Source of the DNA: Microlunatus antarcticus
GTDB lineage: Bacteria > Actinomycetota > Actinomycetes > Propionibacteriales > Propionibacteriaceae
DNA length: 64,000 bases
Reading direction: 5' to 3'
Assembly (NCBI RefSeq): GCF_014193425.1
Contig: NZ_JACHZG010000001.1
Span: 930,001-994,000 of the forward strand
The translations under genes were made by a program, and so were the position numbers. Below the pieces are notes generated by a model. The model ran no database searches, had not been told where the DNA came from, and saw only the letters and a list, made by a program, of their open reading frames with translations. Within the stretch, counting starts at the first letter, position 1. Each line of letters opens with the position of its first letter. Of this stretch, positions 11,767-22,900 are shown one piece after another.

Positions 11767-11785
<19 letters not shown>
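10901..11785 (-). CDS. DNA-3-methyladenine glycosylase II (AlkA-like, HhH-GPD)
   Basis: This 294-residue protein has an AlkA-type N-terminal domain (about residues 5-110) followed by a helix-hairpin-helix GPD glycosylase domain. The domain core [12 protein letters not shown], the hairpin [20 protein letters not shown] and the catalytic aspartate in [13 protein letters not shown] are intact. It would excise alkylated bases from DNA in base-excision repair. The open frame runs far upstream through pepN in another frame; the only credible start is GTG 11785, which overlaps the pepN stop by 19 bases and gives the normal family length. Cotranscription with pepN is likely. Confidence 0.9.
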
Positions 11786-14334
<2,549 letters not shown>

Positions 14335-14406
14335 GCGTCGATCCTTCCACGCACCCGGCCTCGGGCGCCGTGCCGTGCGTGGCCGGCGGCTGCCTACGCT
14401 GTGACC

Positions 14407-15174
14407 ATGGCGAAGAAGAACAAGCAGGCGGACGCGAAGGCCGAGCTCGAGGCCCTGGGCAAGCAGACCCGCAAGGCGGTCGAGGCCGTGCTGGCCGAGG
14501 TCCGGGAGGTCGCCGAGGAGCTCCGTGCGCGGACGTCCGCGGCCGCCCCCACCCCGGTGGCGTCGACGACCTCCGTGCAGACGGTGGACTTCTGGTTCGA
14601 CCCCATCTGCCCCTGGGCGTGGATGACCTCGCGCTGGATGCTGGAGGTCGAGAAGGTCCGGCCGGTCAAGACCGTCTTCCACGTGATGAGCCTGTCGGTG
14701 CTGAACAGCGGGCGCGACATCCCCGACGGCTACCGCGCGATGCTCGACCAGGGCTGGGCCCCGGTGCGCGTCGCGCTCGCCGTCGAGGAGCGCTACGGCC
14801 AGGAGCAGCTCCGCGCCTTCTACACCGCGATCGGCACCCGGATCCACCCCCGGCAGGAGGGCTTCGACCGCGCCACGATCGAGGGCGCGCTGACCGACGT
14901 CGGCCTGCCGGTCGAGCTCGCGGACGCGGGCGACGTCGGCGACAACGACGAGGCCCTGCGCGCGTCGCACCACCAGGGGATGGACCCGGTGGGCCAGGAC
15001 GTCGGCACCCCCGTCATCCACGTCGGCGACGTCGCCTTCTTCGGTCCCGTGATGTCGCCCGCGCCGAAGGGCGAAGAGGCGGGCCGGGTGTACGACGGCG
15101 TGCTCGCGCTGGCGTCGTACCCGGGCTTCTTCGAGCTCAAGCGCACGCGCACGGTGGACCCGATCTTCGACTGA
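14407..15174 (+). CDS. DsbA-like mycothiol-dependent nitroreductase relative with CPWA site
   Basis: This 255-residue thioredoxin-fold protein matches the DsbA/Rv2466c family of mycothiol-dependent reductases. The segment [20 protein letters not shown] (61-80) holds the active site; the first cysteine (68) is present but the second position is alanine (71), giving CPWA where Rv2466c has CPWC. The cis-Pro region GTPVIHVGD and the C-terminal helices are conserved. An extra Lys/Glu-rich coiled-coil N-terminus (1-50) precedes the fold. With one cysteine it may work by mixed disulfide with mycothiol. It is divergent from pepN, as in Mycobacterium, and starts at ATG 14407. Confidence 0.85.
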   Translation: MAKKNKQADAKAELEALGKQTRKAVEAVLAEVREVAEELRARTSAAAPTPVASTTSVQTVDFWFDPICPWAWMTSRWMLEVEKVRPVKTVFHVMSLSVLNSGRDIPDGYRAMLDQGWAPVRVALAVEERYGQEQLRAFYTAIGTRIHPRQEGFDRATIEGALTDVGLPVELADAGDVGDNDEALRASHHQGMDPVGQDVGTPVIHVGDVAFFGPVMSPAPKGEEAGRVYDGVLALASYPGFFELKRTRTVDPIFD

Positions 15175-15181
15175 GCCGCCC

Positions 15182-15240
15182 GCAGGACCACCGCGTCGAC
15201 CTGTGCACCGACGTCGGTGCACAGGTCGACGCGCTCCTGC
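15182..15240. terminator. 42-bp perfect palindrome, likely bidirectional terminator
   Basis: Bases 15192-15233 are a perfect palindrome with no loop (20-base half GCGTCGACCTGTGCACCGAC at 15193-15212, plus one more outer pair). Additional outer arms GCAGGA (15182-15187) and TCCTGC (15235-15240) lengthen the stem. It fills the 66-base gap between the convergent DsbA-like and YcaO genes, ending 1 base before the YcaO stop. It lacks a T tract on either side, which is common for actinobacterial terminators. Confidence 0.75.
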
Positions 15241-16710
15241 TCAGACCTCGACGAGGTGGCGGGGCGGTTCGCGGTAGAGCGGGTAGCGCGCGCCGACGAT
15301 CCGCTCGGCGGTGGCGTAGGAGTACCAGACCGGCCCGCCGAGCCGTTCCTCCGCCTCCGCGGTGAGCACGACCCGAGCCGGGTGGCTCTCGGTCGGCCCG
15401 TCGCCGCGGCGGACCAGGTCCAGGTCGGTGCCCAGCAGGTCGGCGGCGCCGAGCTCGCCGATGCGCCCGTACGACAGCGTCTCGACCTCGAGGCCGGTGA
15501 CGATGACCTTGGCGACCTGCACCTCGCCGGTGCGGGTGCGCGCGGCCAGCACGTCGTGGCCCTCCAGCGTGGCGAGCAGCCGCGCGAGCGAGCCGTCCCC
15601 CCGCTCGGCCTCGGGGACCTTGACGGCCGCGCGGTCGACCGTCCGGCTGCGGTCAGGTGCGGTCAGCGCACGGAGGCGGTCGGCGCCGAGGTCGTGCCAG
15701 GCCCGCATGGCCGCTACGGCCCGCGGCTCGCCCGTCGCCCCGCCGCGCTCGACGGCCGCCCAGTAGTCGGGGTCGGCCACCGCTCGCGCCGCGGCCCGGT
15801 CACCGAAGCAGAAGGCCTTGCGGGCGCGTGAGTTCGCGTGCTCCAGCAGCGCCTTGAGCAGGCTGCGGTCCACCGACTGGTCGGCCGCCTCGCCGCAGGC
15901 GGTGAGGCGGATCGGCGAGGAGTCGTCGGCGTCGACCCCCATGACGTAGGTCGAGCACACGCCGTACGCGGTCGCGGCGTGCTTGAAGACCGCCTCGACG
16001 CCCTCGGACGCGAAGCGGGCCGCCAGCATGGCGGTCTCCCCGGCCGGGTCGAGGCTCGTCGGGTCGATCTCGGGGGAGCGGGCGTCGAGCGCCCGGAAGC
16101 GCAGGCCGTTGGTGTGACGCTGCAGCACCTCGAGGATCCCGTGCCGGACCGGCCGCTCGTCGTCGAGCCCGGCGCCCAGGCCGTTCGTCACCGGGGTCAC
16201 GAGCAGGGGCTCGTCCGCCGGGACGGCAGACCCCCGGTCGGCCGCGTCGCTGGCCACGAGGTCGAGGGGCGCCCACACCGGTTCGCCGGTGCGGACCCGG
16301 ACGACCGGGACCCAGGTGATGACCGTGTCCGGGCGCCAGGGCGATCCCGCGGGCAGGCAGAGGGTTGCGGGGTCGGCCACGTGGTCCGCGCCCTCGCGCC
16401 CGACGAGCTCCCGGAACGAGCCCCGCTGCGCCCGCGTCCGCAGCGCGGCCAGGTGCTGGCCGGCCAGGACGCCCTCGGCGAGCTCGCCGAGCCCGCTGAG
16501 CCGAGCCGCCCGGGTCGTCAGGCCGTAGCCGTTCCCGTTCATGGTGATCCGGCCGTCGACGAGCAGCGAGCAGCTGGTCACCGGCACCCCGAGGTGGTCC
16601 AGCGACGAGATGTCGAAGTCGAGGACCCGCCCGGAACGGCCCAGCACCTCCGCGTACGCCGTGACCGCGTCCCCGGCCTCCGCACCGGTCGATCCACCCT
16701 GCTGGGGCAC
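15241..16710 (-). CDS. YcaO domain protein, stand-alone
   Basis: This 489-residue protein is a YcaO-superfamily member. The first YcaO block NGNGYGLTTRAARLSGLGE lies at residues 58-76, the central block LVTPVTNGLGAG at 170-181 followed by RHGILEVLQR at 189-198, and the C-terminal block KVIVTGLEVETLSYGR at 401-416. YcaO proteins use ATP to form azolines or thioamides in peptides, or modify ribosomal protein S12. The start is GTG 16710, fixed by an AGGAGGTGG site at 16715-16723. No TOMM partner (E1-like protein, TfuA, dehydrogenase, precursor peptide) is adjacent; the only neighbour is a divergent NodB-type deacetylase. The usual ERD-type motif after the central block reads QRHTN, so activity is uncertain. 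Confidence 0.82.
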   Translation of the reverse strand: MPQQGGSTGAEAGDAVTAYAEVLGRSGRVLDFDISSLDHLGVPVTSCSLLVDGRITMNGNGYGLTTRAARLSGLGELAEGVLAGQHLAALRTRAQRGSFRELVGREGADHVADPATLCLPAGSPWRPDTVITWVPVVRVRTGEPVWAPLDLVASDAADRGSAVPADEPLLVTPVTNGLGAGLDDERPVRHGILEVLQRHTNGLRFRALDARSPEIDPTSLDPAGETAMLAARFASEGVEAVFKHAATAYGVCSTYVMGVDADDSSPIRLTACGEAADQSVDRSLLKALLEHANSRARKAFCFGDRAAARAVADPDYWAAVERGGATGEPRAVAAMRAWHDLGADRLRALTAPDRSRTVDRAAVKVPEAERGDGSLARLLATLEGHDVLAARTRTGEVQVAKVIVTGLEVETLSYGRIGELGAADLLGTDLDLVRRGDGPTESHPARVVLTAEAEERLGGPVWYSYATAERIVGARYPLYREPPRHLVEV

Positions 16711-16743
16711 CCGCCCACCTCCTGGTCGCTGCGTGGAGGCACA

Positions 16744-17535
16744 GTGCAGCACGTGGACGTCGACCCGGACGGCGGGCCCCTGCCCGCCCTCAACCAGCTG
16801 ATCCTCGCCCAGACCGCCCTGGGGATCGGCGTGCCCGTCCTGCTGCGGACCGGTGCGCCCGGGCCCGAGGAGGTCGATCCCTTCGGCGAGGAGTCCTACC
16901 GCGTGCAGGTCGGGCTCGCGGCCCGGCTCATGGAGGCCGGCTCGCTCGACCGCCTCGTCGTCGACGACCCGGCCGCGCGCGACGTGGCGCCGCGCCTGCT
17001 GGAGCGACCCCTGCTGGCGCTCAACTTCCACGGGATCGAGCCGGAGCACTTCGACGTCGTCCGCGAGCAGCTCACCCGGGCGGCCTCGCTCGGGCCGACC
17101 TTCGACCTCGACGCGACGCACGCGGTCGGCGAGGTCCGCGTGCTGTTCGCCTTCTACGACGGCTTCGCCGACACCGCGGCCTTCGCGGCCGACGTGTGCC
17201 ACGACCTCGGGCTGCGGGCGGTCTTCTTCCCGCTGACCTCCGCCGAGCACGGCGCCCGGCTGGTGACCGACGTCGAGCTGGCCGACCTCGCGACCGCGCA
17301 CGAGGTCGGCTGGCACACCGCCAACCACATGGGCGCGGAGGAGGTCGACGCCGACGACGTGGAGACGGAGGTCGTCGAGCCGTTCCGCCGGATCGAGCAG
17401 GTCACCGGGCGCGCCCCGCGGATCGGCGCCTGGTGCTTCGGCAGCCGCTTCGACCCCGACCGGCCGGGCAACCCCGCGCTGGTCGACCTCGGCCTCACGC
17501 ACCTCGTGTCCAACTGGTCGGTCGAGCGGGTCTGA
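16744..17535 (+). CDS. NodB-type polysaccharide deacetylase-like protein, cytoplasmic
   Basis: This protein (263 residues from GTG 16744, with GGAGG at 16735-16739) has a C-terminal NodB-like carbohydrate-esterase fold. Its FAFYDGFADTAAFAADVCHDLGLRAVFF (135-162) corresponds to the TFDDG block, EVGWHTANHMGAEEVD (187-202) supplies an HxxxH metal pair, and GAWCFGSRFDPD gives a later block. The N-terminal 130 residues are unlike usual deacetylases. There is no signal peptide, so the substrate is not extracellular polysaccharide. The gene is divergent from ycaO with 33 bases between start codons. It may act on a modified small molecule or peptide; this is inference. Confidence 0.75.
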   Translation: MQHVDVDPDGGPLPALNQLILAQTALGIGVPVLLRTGAPGPEEVDPFGEESYRVQVGLAARLMEAGSLDRLVVDDPAARDVAPRLLERPLLALNFHGIEPEHFDVVREQLTRAASLGPTFDLDATHAVGEVRVLFAFYDGFADTAAFAADVCHDLGLRAVFFPLTSAEHGARLVTDVELADLATAHEVGWHTANHMGAEEVDADDVETEVVEPFRRIEQVTGRAPRIGAWCFGSRFDPDRPGNPALVDLGLTHLVSNWSVERV

Positions 17536-17567
17536 CCCGGCTCGGACGGGTCTGCCAGACTGCCGCC

Positions 17568-18029
17568 ATGCGCGTACACATCGGCAGCGACCACGCCGGG
17601 TTCGAGCTCAAGGGGCGCCTGATCGAGGCCCTGCGGGCCGAGGGCCACGAGCTCGTCGACCACGGGCCGGTGGAGTACGACCCCGAGGACGACTACCCGA
17701 TCTTCTGCATCCCGACCGCCGAGGCCGTGGTCAACGACCCGGGCTCGCTGGGGATCGTCGTCGGCGGCTCCGGCAACGGCGAGCAGATCGCGGCGAACAA
17801 GGTGACGGGCGTCCGCTCGGCCCTCGTCTACGACCACGACACCGCCTCGCTCGGTCGTCAGCACAACGACGCGAACGTCATGGGCATCGGCGCCCGCATG
17901 CACACCGACGACGAGGCCGTGGAGCTGGCCAAGGTCTTCCTGTCGACCCCGTTCAGCAACGAGGAGCGGCACGCCCGCCGCATCGAGCTGCTGGCCCGCT
18001 ACGAGGCCCAGCGCGGAGCGGGCAGCTAG
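17568..18029 (+). CDS. rpiB: Ribose-5-phosphate isomerase B
   Basis: This 153-residue enzyme interconverts ribose-5-phosphate and ribulose-5-phosphate in the pentose phosphate pathway. The N-terminal VHIGSDHAGFELK and the anion-hole segment GGSGNGEQIAANKVTGVRSA are diagnostic. The active-site base is glutamate (in GNGEQ) rather than the cysteine of E. coli RpiB, as in mycobacterial RpiB. Length and motifs are complete. It starts ATG 17568 and lies 32 bases after the deacetylase gene on the same strand; its stop overlaps a small leftward ORF by 4 bases. Confidence 0.96.
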   Translation: MRVHIGSDHAGFELKGRLIEALRAEGHELVDHGPVEYDPEDDYPIFCIPTAEAVVNDPGSLGIVVGGSGNGEQIAANKVTGVRSALVYDHDTASLGRQHNDANVMGIGARMHTDDEAVELAKVFLSTPFSNEERHARRIELLARYEAQRGAGS

Positions 18030-18262
18030 CGGGCGTACGCCCGGGGCCGGCGGCCGTCGATGCGGGCGAGCAGGCTGTCGACCACCTCGGCGGCCTCGAG
18101 CTCGTCGGCCATCGTGGGCCGGGCGGCGTCCCGGGCCCGCATGGCCCGGTCGAGGGTGACGAGGCCCGAGGCCCCGTCACGGCCGAAGTCGCGTGGCCAG
18201 AGCTCGCGCTCGGCGTGGCCCTGGTGCGGTCGGCGGCCCTGATCGGTCGGCACGACGTCCAC
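18026..18262 (-). CDS. Small hypothetical protein
   Basis: This 78-residue basic protein has LVTLDRAMRARDAARPTMADELEAAEVV, followed by an Arg-rich C-terminus. It is convergent with rpiB (4-base overlap of stops) and divergent from the 527-residue unknown gene. Small proteins with a similar DRAMRARD segment occur, as I recall, next to rpiB in other actinobacteria, which is the main reason to keep it. No function can be assigned, and the start codon is uncertain: an internal ATG (ATGCGGGCCCGG near 18142) is also possible. Confidence 0.5.
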   Translation of the reverse strand: MDVVPTDQGRRPHQGHAERELWPRDFGRDGASGLVTLDRAMRARDAARPTMADELEAAEVVDSLLARIDGRRPRAYAR

Positions 18263-18339
18263 GCTAGGAGCCCGGACGCGCCGGGCGGAGCGCGGACACG
18301 CAAGCGTTATGGAGCCGCGATGATTCAGGGGACGGACGA

Positions 18340-19923
18340 ATGACGGACGAACGCGTGTCCGGGACGGACACCGTCCTGCGGGCCCCGGGTCTCGACGTCC
18401 ACCTCGACGGAGACGGGACGGTGGTCCGGGTCGGGGTGGCCGGGTCCCGGATCGACTGGCTGGGGCCCAGCGGTGCGCTCGCGCTGACGACCGCCGACGG
18501 CCCGGTCGTGCTCGGCCCGCCGCGGGTCGTCGTGGACGTCGACGAGGTCGAGACGGAACGTTCCCGGGGCGGCCTCCGCACGGTCGTGCGGCACTCGGTC
18601 GAGCAGGGCTGGACGGTGCGCGTGGTCCTCGCCAACGAGTCCGACGCCCCGCTGGCCCTCGAGCACGTGCGCCTCGGGTGGCGGGCGGCGCCCGGCACGG
18701 TGGTCACCGCGCTCGCGGCCGGGGCCCAGGCCGCGTACGCGGTGCAGCCGGCGGACGGGGCGGGACCGGTCCTGGCCGGGCGGCTCCGCGCGGGCGCCCA
18801 GCCCGGGGTGGACGACGCCGGTCTGCTGCTGGGGCCGCTGGTGCTCGCCCCGCACCACCGCTGGGCCGTGGCCTGGCGCTGGGAGGTCGTCCCGGACGCC
18901 CGCCGCGTGGTCGCGCACGACCTGCCGCGCTCGACCTGGCTCGACCTGGGCCAGAGCGCCGTCCTTCCCGGCGGCCCGGACGTCGCCGTCGTGGCTCCCG
19001 GGCTGAACGTGGAGCTGGAGGACGACCGGGTCGAGGTCGAGGCGTTCGAACCCGGGGCCTCCGTGGTGGAGCTGCGCTCGGCCCGGGGCACGACGGCGTA
19101 CGCGCTCGACTGGGCCCCAGACCTCGACGACCTCGTCGACGACCGCGTCCGGCAGCTGCTCGCCGGCCCGACCACCCCGGCCGGCACGGTGCGGCTCGCG
19201 GACGCCGACGCGGGACTGCTGGTGCAGGACGCCCTCGCCCGTCGCACGGCCAGCCCGACCGACGACCTCGCCGACGCCCTCGAGCTGCTGGCCGGCGAGC
19301 TGGTCGAGCGGCTGGACGAGCCCGCGGACGAGGCGGGGGAGCCCGAGGCCGTCGACTCCGTGACGCTCGCCTTCCTGGCCCGCGAGGCCGACCGGACGGT
19401 CGAGGAGTCCACCGGCACGGCGCTGCTCGACGTCGCCGTGGAACGGCTCCGGCGGACGACGGCTCCGGTCCCCGGGCTGGGGCTGGCGGGCGTGGGGCTC
19501 GCGCTGGCGCTCGTCCGTGCCGGACGGTCGGCGACCGACGTCGTCGCCCACCTCGACGCCCTGCGCACGGCGGGGGGCGGGTCGGCCGACGTCCACATGG
19601 AGCTCGCGCTGCTGCTGCGGCCGCGGGAGGAGGTCGCCGGGGACGTGGTGCTCGCCGCCCTGCACCGGCTCGCCGTCTCGCTCGGGGCCGGCCTGCCGGG
19701 ACGGGTCGTGCCCGCGGCGGCGACCGCCGCGGTGGCGTACGCGTCCACGCTGCTGGGGCTCGTGGACGAGCCGACCGGGCAGCGCCTGCAGGACCGCTGG
19801 GGCGTCACCGCGTCCGGGCTGGCGCGGGTGACGGCGGCACAGGTACGGGCCCGGGTCGCGACGGGCGACCACGGCCCGGAGGACCGGCGCGCCCTGTCCT
19901 GGCTGGTTCTCGGACGCCGTTGA
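18340..19923 (+). CDS. Unknown 527-residue protein preceding lysX
   Basis: I do not recognise a characterised family. The first 270 residues look beta-rich, with repeated Asp/Val/Gly strands and a WAVAWRWEV segment; the second half (about 275-520) is helical and resembles a tetratricopeptide-free alpha solenoid, with GLGLAGVGLALALVRAGRS and VVPAAATAAVAYASTLLG. There is no signal peptide or clear membrane helix. The start ATG 18340 has GGGGAC upstream. The lysX gene begins 22 bases after its stop on the same strand, so the two probably form an operon; a role with membrane lipid modification is possible but unsupported by any motif. Confidence 0.75.
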   Translation: MTDERVSGTDTVLRAPGLDVHLDGDGTVVRVGVAGSRIDWLGPSGALALTTADGPVVLGPPRVVVDVDEVETERSRGGLRTVVRHSVEQGWTVRVVLANESDAPLALEHVRLGWRAAPGTVVTALAAGAQAAYAVQPADGAGPVLAGRLRAGAQPGVDDAGLLLGPLVLAPHHRWAVAWRWEVVPDARRVVAHDLPRSTWLDLGQSAVLPGGPDVAVVAPGLNVELEDDRVEVEAFEPGASVVELRSARGTTAYALDWAPDLDDLVDDRVRQLLAGPTTPAGTVRLADADAGLLVQDALARRTASPTDDLADALELLAGELVERLDEPADEAGEPEAVDSVTLAFLAREADRTVEESTGTALLDVAVERLRRTTAPVPGLGLAGVGLALALVRAGRSATDVVAHLDALRTAGGGSADVHMELALLLRPREEVAGDVVLAALHRLAVSLGAGLPGRVVPAAATAAVAYASTLLGLVDEPTGQRLQDRWGVTASGLARVTAAQVRARVATGDHGPEDRRALSWLVLGRR

Positions 19924-19945
19924 CCGGGTCTGGAAGAGTGGGCGC

Positions 19946-22900
19946 GTGACGAGCACGGCGGCCGTGGGCCCATCGGTCGTGGCCGGCGACGCACCCCCGG
20001 CCGAAGGTCCTCGGCCCGCGGCCCGTCGCACCCCGCCCCGGATGCCCCGTCTGCCGGCCCTGGTGTCGCGGCTGTTCTTCGTCGCCGGCGTCCTGCTCAT
20101 CCTCGAGACGCTGTTTCCCGGGGTGGCCTGGGTCGGGTTCCTCGTCGACGTCTGCTCGACGCTGCTCTTCCCCGTCGACGAGGGCTCGATCGGGTTCGGC
20201 GTGTTCCTGCTGCTCCTCGGCGCGACGCTCGCCCGCCGCAAGCGGGTCGGCTGGGTCCTGGCGCTGGTCATCTTCGGGTTCTTCCTGATCACCGACCTCG
20301 CCGTGGTGACCGGCCTGGTGGCGTCGCTCTTCGCCCTGCAGACCGACTTCAGCGCGGTGCCCGTCTACGCCCGCTTCGCCTTCAACCTCGCCGCGCTCGG
20401 CGCGCTCACGGCCTGCCTGGTGCACTACCGCGCCGAGTTCACCGCGCGCCGCGCGCCCGGCAGCGTCCGCAAGGCGCTGCTGACCCTGCTGGTCGGGCTG
20501 GGCGTGACCGTCGGCGTGGCGATGACGCTGGTGACGGTCTTCCCGAACGAGCTCGTCGGGCCCCGCGGCCGCCTGGCCTGGATCCTCGAGCGGCTCGGCC
20601 GGGCGCTGTTCAGCAGCACCGACGGCGACCTCGTGGCCCAGCCGGTGTCGAGCCCACCCGGCTGGATCAGCACGGTCGTCGGCCTCCTGCTCGGCCTGAC
20701 GCTGCTCGCCGCCGTCGTGATGCTCACCCGTTCGCAGCGACTGGCAGCGCTGATGTCGCCGGCCGACGAGCCCCTGGTCCGCGCCCTGGTGGCGCAGTCG
20801 GGCGAGGACTCGCTGGCCTACTTCGCCACCCGGCGCGACAAGTCCGTCGTCTTCGCCCCCGACGGCGGCGCAGCGGTGACCTACCGGGTCGACCTCGGGG
20901 TCTGCCTGGCCAGCAGCGACCCCATCGGGCCGCCCGCACGGTGGGATTCGGCCATCCGCGCCTGGCAGGGCCTGATCGACACGTACGGCTGGACGCCCGC
21001 GGTCGTCGGGGCGAGCGAGGCCGGCGCGACCGCGTACGCCCGCGACCTCGGCCTGCGCGTCATCCGGATCGGCGACGAGGCCGTGCTCCACCCTCGCGAC
21101 TTCCACCTGGGCGACCGGGACATGCGTCCGGTGCGTCAGGCGGTGCAGCGTCTCGAGCGCCTCGGCTACACGGTCCGCGTCAGGCGCCACCGCGACCTGC
21201 CGGGCGCGGAGCTGACCGCGCTGGTCGAGCGGGCGGACGCGTGGCGCGACACCGAGAGCGAGCGCGGCTTCTCCATGGCGCTGGGCCGCCTCGGCGACCC
21301 CGCCGACGCCGACTGCCTGATGGTCGAGGCGCTCTTCCCGCCCGGGCGGCACGAGCCCGGCCCGGCCGGCGACGTGGCCGGGCTGCTGTCCTTCGTCCCC
21401 TGGGGGACCGACGGCTTCTCCCTCGACGTGATGCGGCGCAGCCCGGACGCCGACAACGGCGTCACCGAGCTGATGGTGAGCGCGGTCATGGGCGCGAGCG
21501 CCGAGCTCGGGATCCGGCGCGTCTCGCTCAACTTCGCCGTGTTCCGCAGCGCCTTCGAGGAGGGTGCGCGGATCGGTGCCGGTCCCGTCCTGCGGCTGTG
21601 GCGGCGCCTGCTGCTCGTCGCGTCGCGCTGGTGGCAGTTCGAGTCGCTCTACCGCTCCAACGTGAAGTACCGCCCCGAGTGGCAGCCCCGCTTCCTGTGC
21701 TTCGCCGAGACGCGCGACATCGCCCTCGTCGGCACCGCGCTCGGCGTCGCCGAGGGCTTCATCGACCTGCCCTCCTTCCTGCGCCCGCCGATCGACGTCG
21801 GCCCCGGCCCGGACGCGCTGGTCGCCCGACCTGCGATTGCGCCAGCGCCGGCCCCGCTGCCGGTCGCCCCGGCCGACCTCGGCCCCCGGCTGCCCGAGCA
21901 GGTGCGGCAGCGCATGGCCACGCGGGAGCGGCTGATCAGCGAGGGCACCGACCCGTACCCGCCGTCGTTCCGCCCGCACCAGACGGCGGCGCAGGTGGCC
22001 GCCGGCGTGCTCGGCGAACCGGCCAGCGTCGCCGGCCGCGTGGTCGCCGTACGTGACCTCGGTGGTGTCCTCTTCGTCGTCGTGCGGGACTGGACGGGCG
22101 ACGCCCAGCTGTTGCTGAGCCGCGACGGCGTCGGCGGGGAGGCCATGGACCGGCTGCGCCGCGACGTCGACCTCGGCGACCACCTGGGCGCCGAGGGCAG
22201 CATCGTCCGCTCGCGCAGCGGCGAGGTGTCGCTCGGGGTCGCCGACTGGCTGCTGACCGCGAAGTCCCTGCGCCCGATGCCGGACAAGCGGCGGGGGATC
22301 AGCGACCCGGAGACGCGCGTCCGGCAGCGCTACCTCGACCTGACGGTCAACCCCGCCGCCCGGGAACGTCTCCGGTCACGTTCCGCGGTGCTGCGTGCGG
22401 TGCGCCGGACGCTGGACTCTCGCGGTTTCCTCGAGGTCGAGACCCCGATCCTCCAGACCATCCACGGCGGGGCCAACGCCCGCCCGTTCCGGACCCACAT
22501 CAACGCGTACGACCTCGACCTCTACCTCAGGATCGCGCCCGAGCTGTTCCTCAAGCGCCTGATGGTGGGCGGCGTCGACCGGGTCTTCGAGATCGGCCGG
22601 AACTTCCGCAACGAGGGCGCGGACGCGACCCACAACCCCGAGTTCACGATGCTCGAGGCCTACGAGGCGTACGGCGACTACACGACGATGCGCCATGTGG
22701 CGCAGGAGATCGTGCTGGCCGCGGCGCGGGCGGTCAGCGGGGGGACGCTCGTCCGGGGCACGGACGCCCAGGGCGTCGCGCACGAGGTCGACCTCGCCAC
22801 CGAGTGGCCCGTGGTCACGGTCAACGACGCGATCTCCGCCGCCGCCGGCACCCTCGTCACCGCCGACACCGACCGCGAGGCGCTCGTCGAGCTCGCCCGC

